9,006 nucleotides of DNA from Comamonadaceae bacterium (GCA_947460165.1 CANHKH010000109.1:1-9006); one strand, 5' to 3'. Shown: positions 1 through 5,916, numbered from the stretch's first letter. Numbers and translations: made by a program. Notes: generated by a model from the sequence alone, not told the origin.

Positions 1-279
1 GGCGGGCTCGAACTGGCGCGGCTGCTGCAGCGCCGAGCGGATCAGCCCCAGGGCCTGGCCCACAGTTTGGCCCAGCTGCTCGGCATAGGGTGTGGGCGCC
101 ATGCCGCCCGAGGTGCGCACAAACAGCTCGTCACCCAAAAGCTTGCGCAGCCGGGCCAGCGCGTTGCTCACGGCGGGCTGTGAGACGCCCAGCTTGAGCG
201 CCACGCGCGAGACCCGGCGCTCTTGCAGCAAGTGGTTGAACACGTCCAACAGGTTCAGGTCCAGGCGTTCGGGTTTCAT
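1..279 (-). CDS. LysR-family transcriptional regulator, NahR/NagR-like (partial, N-terminal 93 residues)
   Basis: This is the N-terminal DNA-binding part of a LysR-type activator; the effector-binding domain lies beyond the left edge. The reverse strand reads without a stop from the ATG at 279-277 to position 1. The start MKPERLDLNLLDVFNHLL, the helix-turn-helix around residues 18-47 (with SQPAVSNALARLR) and the segment LFVRTSGGMAPTPYAEQL closely resemble, as I remember them, NahR and NagR, the salicylate-responsive activators of naphthalene and salicylate genes. Two ATG codons further upstream (292-290 and 289-287) are in another frame, so this start is well fixed. It is divergent from an aromatic-ring oxygenase operon, the usual layout for a LysR activator and its target, so I infer that it controls 388-2468 and probably itself. 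The effector cannot be read from this fragment. LysR membership is near certain; the NahR/NagR subgroup is likely. Confidence 0.93.
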   Translation of the reverse strand, partial: MKPERLDLNLLDVFNHLLQERRVSRVALKLGVSQPAVSNALARLRKLLGDELFVRTSGGMAPTPYAEQLGQTVGQALGLIRSALQQPRQFEPA

Positions 280-287
280 GTGCAGCC

Positions 288-302
288 ATCATTTTGAGTG
301 AT
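288..302. promoter_or_regulatory. Probable LysR operator (T-N11-A dyad) between regulator and oxygenase operon
   Basis: The sequence ATCATTTTGAGTGAT has ATC-N9-GAT symmetry and contains a T-N11-A core, the classic LysR-type recognition pattern. It extends to CATCA-N7-TGATG at 287-303. It begins 9 bases upstream of the regulator's start codon and ends 85 bases before the oxygenase ATG. That position suits both autorepression and activation of the divergent operon. An 8-base palindrome, ATAATTAT, follows at 304-311, with a second TGATG at 312-316 that could belong to a lower-affinity half-site. The symmetry is seen directly; binding is inferred. Confidence 0.55.
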
Positions 303-324
303 GATAATTATTGATGGCTTTCTA

Positions 325-353
325 TTGGATGATGGTGCTGACTTGTTTACCAT
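325..353 (+). promoter_or_regulatory. Candidate promoter of the oxygenase operon
   Basis: A TTGGAT box (325-330) and a TACCAT box (348-353) are separated by 17 bases, downstream of the LysR dyad and 34 bases before the oxygenase ATG. Both boxes match the sigma-70 consensus poorly (3/6 and 4/6), as expected of an activator-dependent promoter. Weak matches like this also occur by chance. Confidence 0.3.
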
Positions 354-387
354 GCGTCCAATCTTTGCCTTTCAAGAGGACACACGC

Positions 388-1644
388 ATGAGCCAGCCCC
401 CCACTTTTCCCGACGAGCTGCACTGGGAAAGCGATGGCACCAGCCGCATTCCCTTTCAGGTCTACACCGACGAGGCGCTGCATAAAAAGGAGTTGGAGCG
501 GTTTTTTTACCAAGCCCACTGGAACTACGTGGGCCTGGAGGCTGAAATCCCCAAGGTGGGCGACTACAAGCGCACGGTGGTGGGCGAGCGCTCGGTGATC
601 ATGACGCGCAGCGCAGACGACGAGATCAGCGTGATTGAAAACGTCTGCGCCCACCGCGGCATGCGCTTTTGCCGCGAGCGCCACGGCAGCGTCAAAGAGT
701 TTGTTTGCCCCTACCACCAGTGGAGCTACACCTTGAAAGGCGACTTGCAGGGCGTGCCCTTCAGGCGCGGCGTCAAGCAAGACGGCAAGGTCAACGGCGG
801 CATGCCGGCCGACTTCAACACTGGCGATCACGCCCTGACCAAGCTCAAGGTGGCCAGGCGGGGCGGCGTGGTGTTTGCCTCGTTTGACGAGAATGTGCAG
901 CCTTTTGAAGAGTTTTTGGGCCCCGAGATCCTGGGCTACTTTGACCGCCTCTTCAACGGCCGCCAGCTCAAGATACTGGGCTACAACCGCCAGCGCATTC
1001 CGGGCAACTGGAAGCTGATGCAAGAAAACATCAAAGACCCTTACCACCCGGGGCTCTTGCACACCTGGTTTGTGACCTTTGGGCTTTGGCGCGCCGACAA
1101 CAAGTCCAAGCTGGTGATGGACGAGCAGTTTCGCCACGCCGCCATGATTTCCACCCGCGGCACGGCCGGCCAGGCCGACCAGGTCACCCAGGTGTCTAGC
1201 TTCAAGGCCAGCTTGGAGCTGCACGACAAGCGCTTTATTGACATCGTGCCCGAGGCCTGGTGGAACGGTCCCAGCGCGGTGATGACCACGATTTTCCCCA
1301 GCGTGATCTTGCAGCAGCAGGTCAACAGCGTGTCCACCCGCCACATCCAGCCCGACGGGCACGGCGCGTTTGACTTTGTTTGGACGCACTTTGGCTTTGA
1401 AGACGACAGCCCCGAGATGGAGGAGCGCCGCCTGCGCCAGGCCAATTTGTTTGGTCCGGCAGGCTTTGTCTCGGCCGACGACGGCGAGGTGATCGAGTTC
1501 TCGCAAGAGGCCTTTGAGAGCAAACCCTCGCACCGCACCTTGGCCGAGCTGGGCGGGCGCACGGTGGAAAACACCGACCACATGGTCACCGAGACCTTGA
1601 TTCGCGGCATGTACGCCTACTGGCGCAAAGTGATGGAGGCTTGA
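388..1644 (+). CDS. Rieske aromatic-ring-hydroxylating oxygenase, large (alpha) subunit; salicylate 5-hydroxylase / terephthalate / anthranilate dioxygenase type
   Basis: Catalytic subunit of a multicomponent non-haem iron oxygenase that inserts oxygen into an aromatic ring. The protein has 418 residues, normal for the family. The N-terminal Rieske domain shows C87-x-H89 and C107-x2-H110 as [2Fe-2S] ligands. The C-terminal domain carries the mononuclear iron site D217-P-Y-H220-x4-H225, with D365 (in SADDG) as the likely third ligand. The segments GVPFRRGVK, GGMPADF and NLFGPAGF recall NagG (salicylate 5-hydroxylase) and TphA2 (terephthalate dioxygenase), so the substrate is probably an aromatic carboxylic acid; which one cannot be settled here. 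I chose the ATG at 388 because AAGAGGA sits just upstream (374-380). An in-frame extension to 298 would run through the operator and promoter region and looks non-coding. The small subunit follows after 3 bases. No reductase gene follows in the operon. Confidence 0.95.
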   Translation: MSQPPTFPDELHWESDGTSRIPFQVYTDEALHKKELERFFYQAHWNYVGLEAEIPKVGDYKRTVVGERSVIMTRSADDEISVIENVCAHRGMRFCRERHGSVKEFVCPYHQWSYTLKGDLQGVPFRRGVKQDGKVNGGMPADFNTGDHALTKLKVARRGGVVFASFDENVQPFEEFLGPEILGYFDRLFNGRQLKILGYNRQRIPGNWKLMQENIKDPYHPGLLHTWFVTFGLWRADNKSKLVMDEQFRHAAMISTRGTAGQADQVTQVSSFKASLELHDKRFIDIVPEAWWNGPSAVMTTIFPSVILQQQVNSVSTRHIQPDGHGAFDFVWTHFGFEDDSPEMEERRLRQANLFGPAGFVSADDGEVIEFSQEAFESKPSHRTLAELGGRTVENTDHMVTETLIRGMYAYWRKVMEA

Positions 1645-1647
1645 AGC

Positions 1648-2136
1648 ATGTCCCACGCTGTCAACTTAGATTTTGCCCAGTACCTGGCCATACAACAGCT
1701 CTACGCCGACTACGCCAGCGCGGTGGACGCGGGCGACTGGGACCGCTGGGTGGAGATGTTCACCGACGAGTGCACCTACCGCCTGCAGCCGCGTGAAAAC
1801 CACGAACGCGGCTTTCCCCTGGCCACCATGTTCTTTGAGAGCAAAGGCGCGCTCAAAGACAGGGCGTACGGCATTCAAGAAACCTTGTTCCACGACCCTT
1901 ACTACCAGCGCCATGTGCTGGGCGCGCCGCTGGTGCGCGCGGCCGAGGGCGGTGTCTACGACTGCGAGTCCAATTACGCGGTGTTTCGCACCAAGCTGTC
2001 CAAGCTGAGCACGGTCTTTAACGTGGGCCGCACGCTGGACCGCATTGTCAGCACCGAGGCGGGTCTGAAGTTCCAAAGCCGGCTGGTGATTTACGACAGC
2101 GAGATGATCCCCAACTCCATCATCTACCCCCTTTGA
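1648..2136 (+). CDS. Rieske aromatic-ring-hydroxylating oxygenase, small (beta) subunit
   Basis: Structural subunit that assembles with the preceding alpha subunit, typically as an alpha3-beta3 hexamer in this enzyme class. The 162 residues fit the NTF2/SnoaL-like beta-subunit family. The N-terminal helix region (IQQLYADYASAVDAGDWDRWVEMFTD) is characteristic, as are the central ETLFHDPYYQRH segment and the C-terminal MIPNSIIYPL, which resembles the NagH/TphA3 group. It has no metal or redox motif, as expected. The start is supported by GGAGG at 1635-1639 inside the end of the alpha gene, 8 bases before the ATG. The 3-base gap to the alpha stop suggests coupled translation and equal amounts of the two subunits. 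The ferredoxin follows 14 bases after its stop. Confidence 0.92.
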   Translation: MSHAVNLDFAQYLAIQQLYADYASAVDAGDWDRWVEMFTDECTYRLQPRENHERGFPLATMFFESKGALKDRAYGIQETLFHDPYYQRHVLGAPLVRAAEGGVYDCESNYAVFRTKLSKLSTVFNVGRTLDRIVSTEAGLKFQSRLVIYDSEMIPNSIIYPL

Positions 2137-2150
2137 AAGGCAAGGATTCC

Positions 2151-2468
2151 ATGAGCGATTTGCAATGGCATGACGTGATGGCCGAGGACGAGCTGCCGCA
2201 GGGCGACGTGTGGCCGGTCGAGGTGCAAGGCCGCGACATCGCTATTTACGGCGTGGATGGCCAGCCCTATGCCAGCGACAACCTGTGCACCCACGGCAAT
2301 GCCCGCCTGTGCGAGGGCTTTTTGGAGGGGCACGAGATTGAGTGCCCTCTGCACCAAGGCAGGTTTGACGTGCGCACCGGCCAGCCCAGCTGCGCCCCGG
2401 TGTCCGAGCCCATCAAGACCTACCCGGTCAAGATAGAAGCTGGCCGCGTTTGGTTGGCGCTGGACTGA
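2151..2468 (+). CDS. Rieske-type [2Fe-2S] ferredoxin of the ring-hydroxylating oxygenase (NagAb-like)
   Basis: Small electron carrier, 105 residues, that passes single electrons from a reductase to the Rieske centre of the oxygenase. The cluster ligands are C46-x-H48 and C65-x2-H68, with a 16-residue spacing between the pairs, as in biphenyl/naphthalene-type ferredoxins. The fold segments VEVQGRDIAIYGVDGQPYA and ECPLHQGRFDVRTG are typical. The ATG at 2151 is preceded by AAGGCAAGGA (2137-2146). A TTG at 2133 overlapping the beta stop is an unlikely alternative start. Gene order alpha-beta-ferredoxin matches nagG-nagH-nagAb. No reductase follows, so the partner must be encoded elsewhere or shared with another oxygenase. 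A strong hairpin lies about 100 bases downstream. Confidence 0.94.
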   Translation: MSDLQWHDVMAEDELPQGDVWPVEVQGRDIAIYGVDGQPYASDNLCTHGNARLCEGFLEGHEIECPLHQGRFDVRTGQPSCAPVSEPIKTYPVKIEAGRVWLALD

Positions 2469-2566
2469 GCGCGGTCGGCCTGCCGCGCAGGCGTGCTGGG
2501 GGCAAAGGCTTAGGCCCTGCAGCTGCACTGTCCTAGGGTGGGGACTGGCGCCAAGCCCTGAAATGC

Positions 2567-2600
2567 AAGAACGGCGGGGGCCTTGGGGCTCCCGGTTCTT
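2567..2600 (+). terminator. Strong hairpin after the ferredoxin gene, probable operon terminator
   Basis: The outer stem pairs AAGAAC (2567-2572) with GTTCTT (2595-2600). The inner stem pairs CGGGGGCC (2575-2582) with GGCTCCCG (2587-2594) around a TTGG loop, with two bulged G residues at 2573-2574 and one G-U pair. That gives 14 base pairs. Only a short T run follows (TTCTTT), so termination may be incomplete. It lies between the ferredoxin stop and the next small gene, whose ATG is 27 bases further on. No gene is evident in the rest of 2469-2627. Confidence 0.5.
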
Positions 2601-2627
2601 TGCCGCTTCACGACAGGGGTGAACCCG

Positions 2628-2864
2628 ATGGACCACATCAAAGCTTCCAGGCAGATTCTTTCTTTCAGCGTGGCGACCTCTCAGGACCACCAAGACGCCA
2701 TAGAGCAACTCTCGCAGCTGGCGCGCATGGCCGAGGCCGGGCTGATCGAGGGCATGGCTGTGCGCACCGTGCAAGAGGACGGCGAGGTCAGCTACCAGAG
2801 CTTTGGCGCGGTCAATGCCGACGATTGGACCCATTTCGTGATGCACTGCGTGTCATCGCGCTGA
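2628..2864 (+). CDS. Small hypothetical protein, 78 residues
   Basis: I do not recognise this protein. The 78 residues start MDHIKASRQILSFSVATS and look soluble, with no signal peptide, membrane segment or cysteine metal motif (a single Cys near the C-terminus). The middle (QDHQDAIEQLSQLARMAEAGLIEGMAVRT) should form helices, followed by charged and aromatic residues (VSYQSFGAVNADDWTHFVMHCV) that look like strands. The ATG has ACAGGGG (2613-2619) at a reasonable distance. GC-rich third codon positions and balanced composition support real coding. A hairpin separates it from the oxygenase operon, so it may be transcribed separately or by read-through. No function is proposed. Confidence 0.6.
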   Translation: MDHIKASRQILSFSVATSQDHQDAIEQLSQLARMAEAGLIEGMAVRTVQEDGEVSYQSFGAVNADDWTHFVMHCVSSR

Positions 2865-2921
2865 GTGTTGTCGGCAACCCTGGTGTTCGGGTTTTGCAGA
2901 GCCAGTCTGCGGGCGAATGGG

Positions 2922-2946
2922 GCCCGTCAGCGGGCGTGACTTTTTT
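2922..2946 (+). terminator. Possible weak terminator after the small hypothetical gene
   Basis: GCCCG (2922-2926) pairs with CGGGC (2931-2935) around a TCAG loop, and a run of six T residues follows at 2941-2946 after five other bases. The stem is short and the T run is displaced, so this is only a candidate. The rest of 2865-3065 shows no convincing gene. A TTGACT at 2945-2950 has no good -10 partner at normal spacing. Confidence 0.3.
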
Positions 2947-3065
2947 GACTGTCCATCCCCAGTTTTTTCGGTGACCGCCTTGGCCGACAATTGTGTTTTC
3001 TTTGTCGCGCATGGCTGGCCTTGTCGGCCTGCCTTTGCGCTGACTTCACACCACAGGAGAACACC

Positions 3066-3398
3066 ATGTCCATCCAAGCTTTGAGCCCCGCCTTTGCCGT
3101 GGCCCCGCAAATTTCACCTGAAGACGTACAGGCCATCGCGGCGGCGGGCTACAAGTCCATCATCTGCAACCGGCCCGACGACGAGGGCGACGGCCAGCCC
3201 AGCTTTGAGGCGGTGGCGCAGGCGGCAGCCCAAGCGGGTTTGCAGGCGCGCCATTTGCCGGTGATCCCCAGCAACATCGGCCAGGCCGATGTGGCGGCCA
3301 TGGCCAAGCTCTTGGCCGAGTTGCCCGGGCCGGTGCTGGCCTACTGCCGCAGTGGCTCGCGCTCGTCCACCTTGTGGCAATTGGCCCAGGGCCGCTGA
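3066..3398 (+). CDS. TIGR01244/DUF442 family protein, rhodanese-like sulfurtransferase or phosphatase fold
   Basis: A 110-residue stand-alone domain. The sequence opens with a short strand and SPEDVQAIAAAGYKSIICNRPDDE, then GLQARHLPVIPSNIG, then the active-site segment LAYCRSGSRSSTLWQLA. This order matches the TIGR01244 (DUF442) family, in which the CRSGxR loop carries the presumed catalytic cysteine, here C94. Members occur alone or fused to beta-lactamase-fold sulfur dioxygenase-like domains and are annotated as sulfurtransferases or phosphatase-like proteins; the biochemical role is uncertain. The start is supported by CACAGGAGA (3052-3060) just before the ATG. An in-frame extension to 2991 is less likely because that stretch has no comparable ribosome binding site. 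No sulfur-metabolism partner lies beside it. The gene converges with the Nudix gene on the other strand. Confidence 0.85.
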   Translation: MSIQALSPAFAVAPQISPEDVQAIAAAGYKSIICNRPDDEGDGQPSFEAVAQAAAQAGLQARHLPVIPSNIGQADVAAMAKLLAELPGPVLAYCRSGSRSSTLWQLAQGR

Positions 3399-3401
3399 AC
3401 A

Positions 3402-3419
3402 GCGGGCCTCAGGCCAGCT
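3402..3419. other. Compact inverted repeat at a convergent gene junction
   Basis: Within the 25-base gap between two converging genes lies GCGGGCCTCAGGCCAGC, in which GGCC-TCA-GGCC can pair. Without a T run, termination is doubtful. The 12 bases GGGCCTCAGGCC (3404-3415) recur exactly at another convergent junction (4863-4874). Confidence 0.35.
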
Positions 3420-3423
3420 CGCA

Positions 3424-4314
3424 TCAAACCAGGTGCGCGTTCAGGTAGGCGTCCAGGCCGCCTTCGGGCTCGAAGCGCTCGTTGCGCCAGGTCAGGCGTG
3501 TCGGGCCAGCCCAGGCGGCCACCTTGGTTGGGTGCTGTGAATCCCCGGGGTAGCACAGCACGCGGTGGCCGTCGATGTCAAAAGGCTCTGGCAAAACGTG
3601 TATGGGCGGCTGGCTTTGGGCGTGTTGCATCACGTCGGCGGCCAGGCGATGCCGCATGAGTTGCATGAGGCTGATGATTTGCGCAGCCGCCAGCCCCATG
3701 TGACCGGCCCAGTAGCGGCGCAGCGCGGTCTCCGGCCGCAGCCACTCGGCTTCGGTGACTTCGTGGGCATCGTGCACCGCCTCATGGTCTGAGGGGGCCA
3801 GGGCGACAAAAAAGCGGGTGTCAAAGCGCCTGTCCATCAGGCTGGGTTTGCGCGGCGTGATCCAGCGCGACCAAGGCCGGATCTGCCGCGTCGGCAGGGC
3901 CAAGCCCATGGCCTCGGTGGCTGCCAAGAAAGACTCACCCGCTTGCAGGCGTTGGCGCAACTGGCTGGGCAGGCGGCTGTCGTGGTTGCCGTGAATGAAC
4001 AGCCCGCACTCCTCCATGGTTTCGCGCAGCGCGGCCACATGCAGCCCGCAGGCGGTGGCCTCGTCCAAGCCCGCCTCGCCCAGGGCCTGCTGGAGCGCCT
4101 GGGGCGGCTGGTCCAGGCGCTCGGCTGGCACGCTGCAGTCTGCTGTGTCGAGCTTGCCGCCTGGAAACACATGCATGCCGCCCAGCACCTTGGATTTGCT
4201 GTGGCGCTTGACCAGCAGCACCTCTATGCCCTGGTCACTGTCCCTGAGCACCATCACGGTGGCAGAGGGCATGGGTGGGGTGAGAACTTCTTGGGTGTAG
4301 AGCACGGTGGACAT
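3424..4314 (-). CDS. Nudix hydrolase with split Nudix box, NUDT19 (RP2)-like
   Basis: Probable hydrolase of a nucleoside-diphosphate-linked substrate, 296 residues. The usual Nudix box is divided. The glycine-rich half HVFPGGKLDTAD sits near residues 48-59. The helical half ALRETMEECGLF is near residues 95-106, after an insertion of about 35 residues (EGs and Q-rich segment). This arrangement is known from the NUDT19/RP2 group, whose mammalian member cleaves coenzyme A and acyl-CoA, so CoA diphosphatase activity is a reasonable guess but not demonstrated. The region after residue 140 (WSRWITPRKPSLMDRRFDT, then FFVALAP) also fits that group. I chose the ATG at 4314-4312 because SATVMVLRDS follows naturally. 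An extension to 4440 would cross the divergent intergenic region and overlap the start of the exported-protein gene. No clear ribosome binding site is visible. Confidence 0.87.
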   Translation of the reverse strand: MSTVLYTQEVLTPPMPSATVMVLRDSDQGIEVLLVKRHSKSKVLGGMHVFPGGKLDTADCSVPAERLDQPPQALQQALGEAGLDEATACGLHVAALRETMEECGLFIHGNHDSRLPSQLRQRLQAGESFLAATEAMGLALPTRQIRPWSRWITPRKPSLMDRRFDTRFFVALAPSDHEAVHDAHEVTEAEWLRPETALRRYWAGHMGLAAAQIISLMQLMRHRLAADVMQHAQSQPPIHVLPEPFDIDGHRVLCYPGDSQHPTKVAAWAGPTRLTWRNERFEPEGGLDAYLNAHLV

Positions 4315-4382
4315 GGCGCTGATTGTGGCTGAGCGTGTTCCGCCAGACGGCGGGCAGGGGGGCTGGGCGTCACCTTTGCTAC

Positions 4383-4401
4383 AGTTTGCAAAAAACAAAC
4401 T
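4383..4401 (+). repeat. A/T-rich inverted repeat upstream of the exported-protein gene
   Basis: AGTTTG (4383-4388) and CAAACT (4396-4401) form a perfect 6-base inverted repeat with a 7-base loop of mostly A, ending just before the AAAAGG ribosome binding site at 4403-4408. It stands out against the GC-rich surroundings. It could be a regulatory site or part of the promoter region shared by two divergent genes (gap 4315-4413). Confidence 0.3.
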
Positions 4402-4413
4402 CAAAAGGTGCCC

Positions 4414-4845
4414 ATGGCCCCGAGACTGAACTGCAAACACACGGCGCTCATGCTGGGCCTGGGGCTGCTGGGCCTGTCAGGGGCGTGGGCTGAAACTTTC
4501 AAGCTGCGCTGCGAGGTGGACGGCAAGTTTGCCGACGCGGTGCCCAAAGTCGCGCCCGCCCAGGTCACGGTGGAACTGCAGCTCATTGGCCGGCACTTGT
4601 ACTTCAAGGTGGCCGGGCCGACCTATTACGAGATGCGGGTGAGCACCTTGGAGAGCGAGGACTTCAAGGGCGTGAACCTCAACTCCGGCTCGCGGGTCGG
4701 GGCCAGGCGGCAAGAGCGCAGCACCCAGCGTGAAACCGAGATCGTGATCGAGCGCGGCAGCATGGAGCTCAGCGCCCACCATGATGTGGCGCTGTCGGGC
4801 AAAACGCACAGGTTCAAGTACGCGGGCAAGTGCCGCCCGGCTTGA
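4414..4845 (+). CDS. Small exported protein of unknown function, Sec signal peptide
   Basis: The 143-residue product begins with a basic stretch (MAPRLNCKHT), a hydrophobic core (ALMLGLGLLGLSG) and an AWA|ET site, a typical Sec signal peptide cleaved after about residue 26. The mature protein, about 117 residues, has a cysteine near each end (in LRCEVDG and AGKCRPA) that could form a disulfide in the periplasm. Alternating hydrophobic residues such as QVTVELQLIGRHLYFKV suggest a beta-rich fold. I cannot assign a family. The ATG at 4414 lies 5 bases after AAAAGG; a GTG at 4408 is a poorer start because it overlaps that site. It converges with rdgC, 22 bases apart, so it is probably a single-gene unit. 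Confidence 0.75.
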   Translation: MAPRLNCKHTALMLGLGLLGLSGAWAETFKLRCEVDGKFADAVPKVAPAQVTVELQLIGRHLYFKVAGPTYYEMRVSTLESEDFKGVNLNSGSRVGARRQERSTQRETEIVIERGSMELSAHHDVALSGKTHRFKYAGKCRPA

Positions 4846-4857
4846 GGGCCACGGACT

Positions 4858-4874
4858 GGCCTGGGCCTCAGGCC
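4858..4874. terminator. Inverted repeat at the junction of two convergent genes
   Basis: GGCCTG (4858-4863) and CAGGCC (4869-4874) form a perfect 6-base stem around GGCCT. It covers the short gap after the exported-protein gene and the last codons of rdgC on the other strand. It may act in both directions, but no T run follows on either strand. Confidence 0.35.
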
Positions 4875-5887
4875 GCAGCGTCTTCCCAAGGCGGGGTCGG
4901 CGTTGCGGTGCCCGGGGCTGCGGGGCTCAAGGCTGGCGCAGCGGACACCGCTGGGGCAGCGGGCGCAGCCAGGGGGTCCAGCTCGCCGCCCAGAGCGTCG
5001 AGCAAGTCGGGAATGAGTTGGCACAGCTCGCCGGTGGCAATGGCCGCGTCGGCGTCAAAGCCGTCCTCGCCAGACTCCTTGACACCTTCCATCACCACGT
5101 CGAGCAGCTTGATTTTTTTGACCTGGCCTTTGTCGTTCAGCACAAACGACACCCGGCTGTTCCAGGTCATGGCCAACTGGGTGGGCAGCTTGCCTTCGGT
5201 GATGTGTTGGCTGATTTCGTCAATTTCCAGGGTGTGGCGGGCGTAGCGCACGCTGGACTTGCGGTCATCTGGCGTTTTGAGCTCGCAGTCTTGGTCCACC
5301 GTGAAGCCGGGTGGGGCGTCGCGGCTGCTCAGCCACTGGGCCATGCAGGTGGCGGGCGCGAGCTGGGTTTGCACGGGCTTGACGATGAAACTGGCGTTGC
5401 GCCCAGGCAGGTTGGCCAGCGCGTCTATCAACAGGCTGATGACTTTGTCGCTGACCGCATTCGAGTTGGTGTTGAGCACCAGCATTTGGTGCTCGGCGTC
5501 CAGCCACACCAGGGTGCTGGCGCGTTTGGAAAAAGCGCGCGGCAGCAGGTCCTGGACCACCTCTTCTTTGAACTGCTTTTTCATTTTGCCGCCCACACGC
5601 TCGCGGCCGGTTTCTTCTTTGTACTTTTCAATGCGCTCTTCCAGCGCCGCATTGATGGCCGAGGCCGGCAGGGCGCGGCGCTCGGTGCACAACTGCAGCA
5701 GCAGGTGCCCGCCCACGCGCTCGGCCAGCGCCACGCTTTTCTTGCCGCGCGGCGCCACCCAGCCGCTGGACTCGGGTTGGGTGGGCGTGCAGGGCACAAA
5801 GGCGCCGCCCGCCATGGCCTGCTCCAAGGCGTCGAGGTCTGGACTTTGGAAGTTTTCCAGGCGGTAAAAGGAAATGGTCTTGAACAT
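4868..5887 (-). CDS. rdgC: Recombination-associated protein RdgC
   Basis: RdgC is a DNA-binding protein that forms ring-shaped dimers on double-stranded DNA and restrains RecA-mediated strand exchange; it acts on the nucleoid. The N-terminus (MFKTISFYRL), the segment around residues 42-62 (GWVAPRGKKSVALAERVGGH), the basic KYKEETGRERVGGKMKKQFKEE-type region around residues 88-108 and the central LVWLDAEHQMLVLNTNS are family hallmarks. At 339 residues it is longer than the roughly 303-residue E. coli protein. The excess is an Ala/Pro-rich tail over about the last 37 residues, ending in PPWEDAAA, probably disordered. The ATG at 5887-5885 matches the family start. The ribosome binding site is weak. 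The gene lies 88 bases downstream of a Nudix gene on the same strand, with hairpins between, so it may have its own promoter. Confidence 0.96.
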   Translation of the reverse strand: MFKTISFYRLENFQSPDLDALEQAMAGGAFVPCTPTQPESSGWVAPRGKKSVALAERVGGHLLLQLCTERRALPASAINAALEERIEKYKEETGRERVGGKMKKQFKEEVVQDLLPRAFSKRASTLVWLDAEHQMLVLNTNSNAVSDKVISLLIDALANLPGRNASFIVKPVQTQLAPATCMAQWLSSRDAPPGFTVDQDCELKTPDDRKSSVRYARHTLEIDEISQHITEGKLPTQLAMTWNSRVSFVLNDKGQVKKIKLLDVVMEGVKESGEDGFDADAAIATGELCQLIPDLLDALGGELDPLAAPAAPAVSAAPALSPAAPGTATPTPPWEDAAA

Positions 5888-5900
5888 GAAAAGCTCTCGC

Positions 5901-5916
5901 GCGGGCCGCAGCCCGC
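5901..5916 (-). other. GC hairpin in the leader just upstream of rdgC
   Basis: GCGGGC (5901-5906) pairs with GCCCGC (5911-5916) around a 4-base loop. It ends 13 bases before the rdgC start codon on the reverse strand, next to where the ribosome binding site should be, so it could affect translation. A regulatory role is inference. Confidence 0.3.

Noticed and set aside
298..387. In-frame N-terminal extension of the oxygenase alpha subunit
   Set aside because: The extra 30 residues (MMIIIDGFLLDD...) have no family counterpart and cover the LysR dyad and candidate promoter, while AAGAGGA supports the ATG at 388.
322..1656. A 444-codon open frame on the reverse strand opposite the oxygenase alpha gene
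   Set aside because: It mirrors the codon bias of the alpha gene, is rich in Ala, His, Val and Gly without any domain, and the forward frame carries all Rieske and iron-site residues.
2124..2846. A 240-codon reverse frame spanning the ferredoxin and the small hypothetical gene
   Set aside because: It crosses a hairpin and two forward genes with better start sites, and its composition is typical of antisense shadow in GC-rich DNA.
4315..4440. In-frame extension of the split-box Nudix protein to 338 residues
   Set aside because: It would overlap the start of the divergent exported-protein gene, and the added residues show no similarity to the family.
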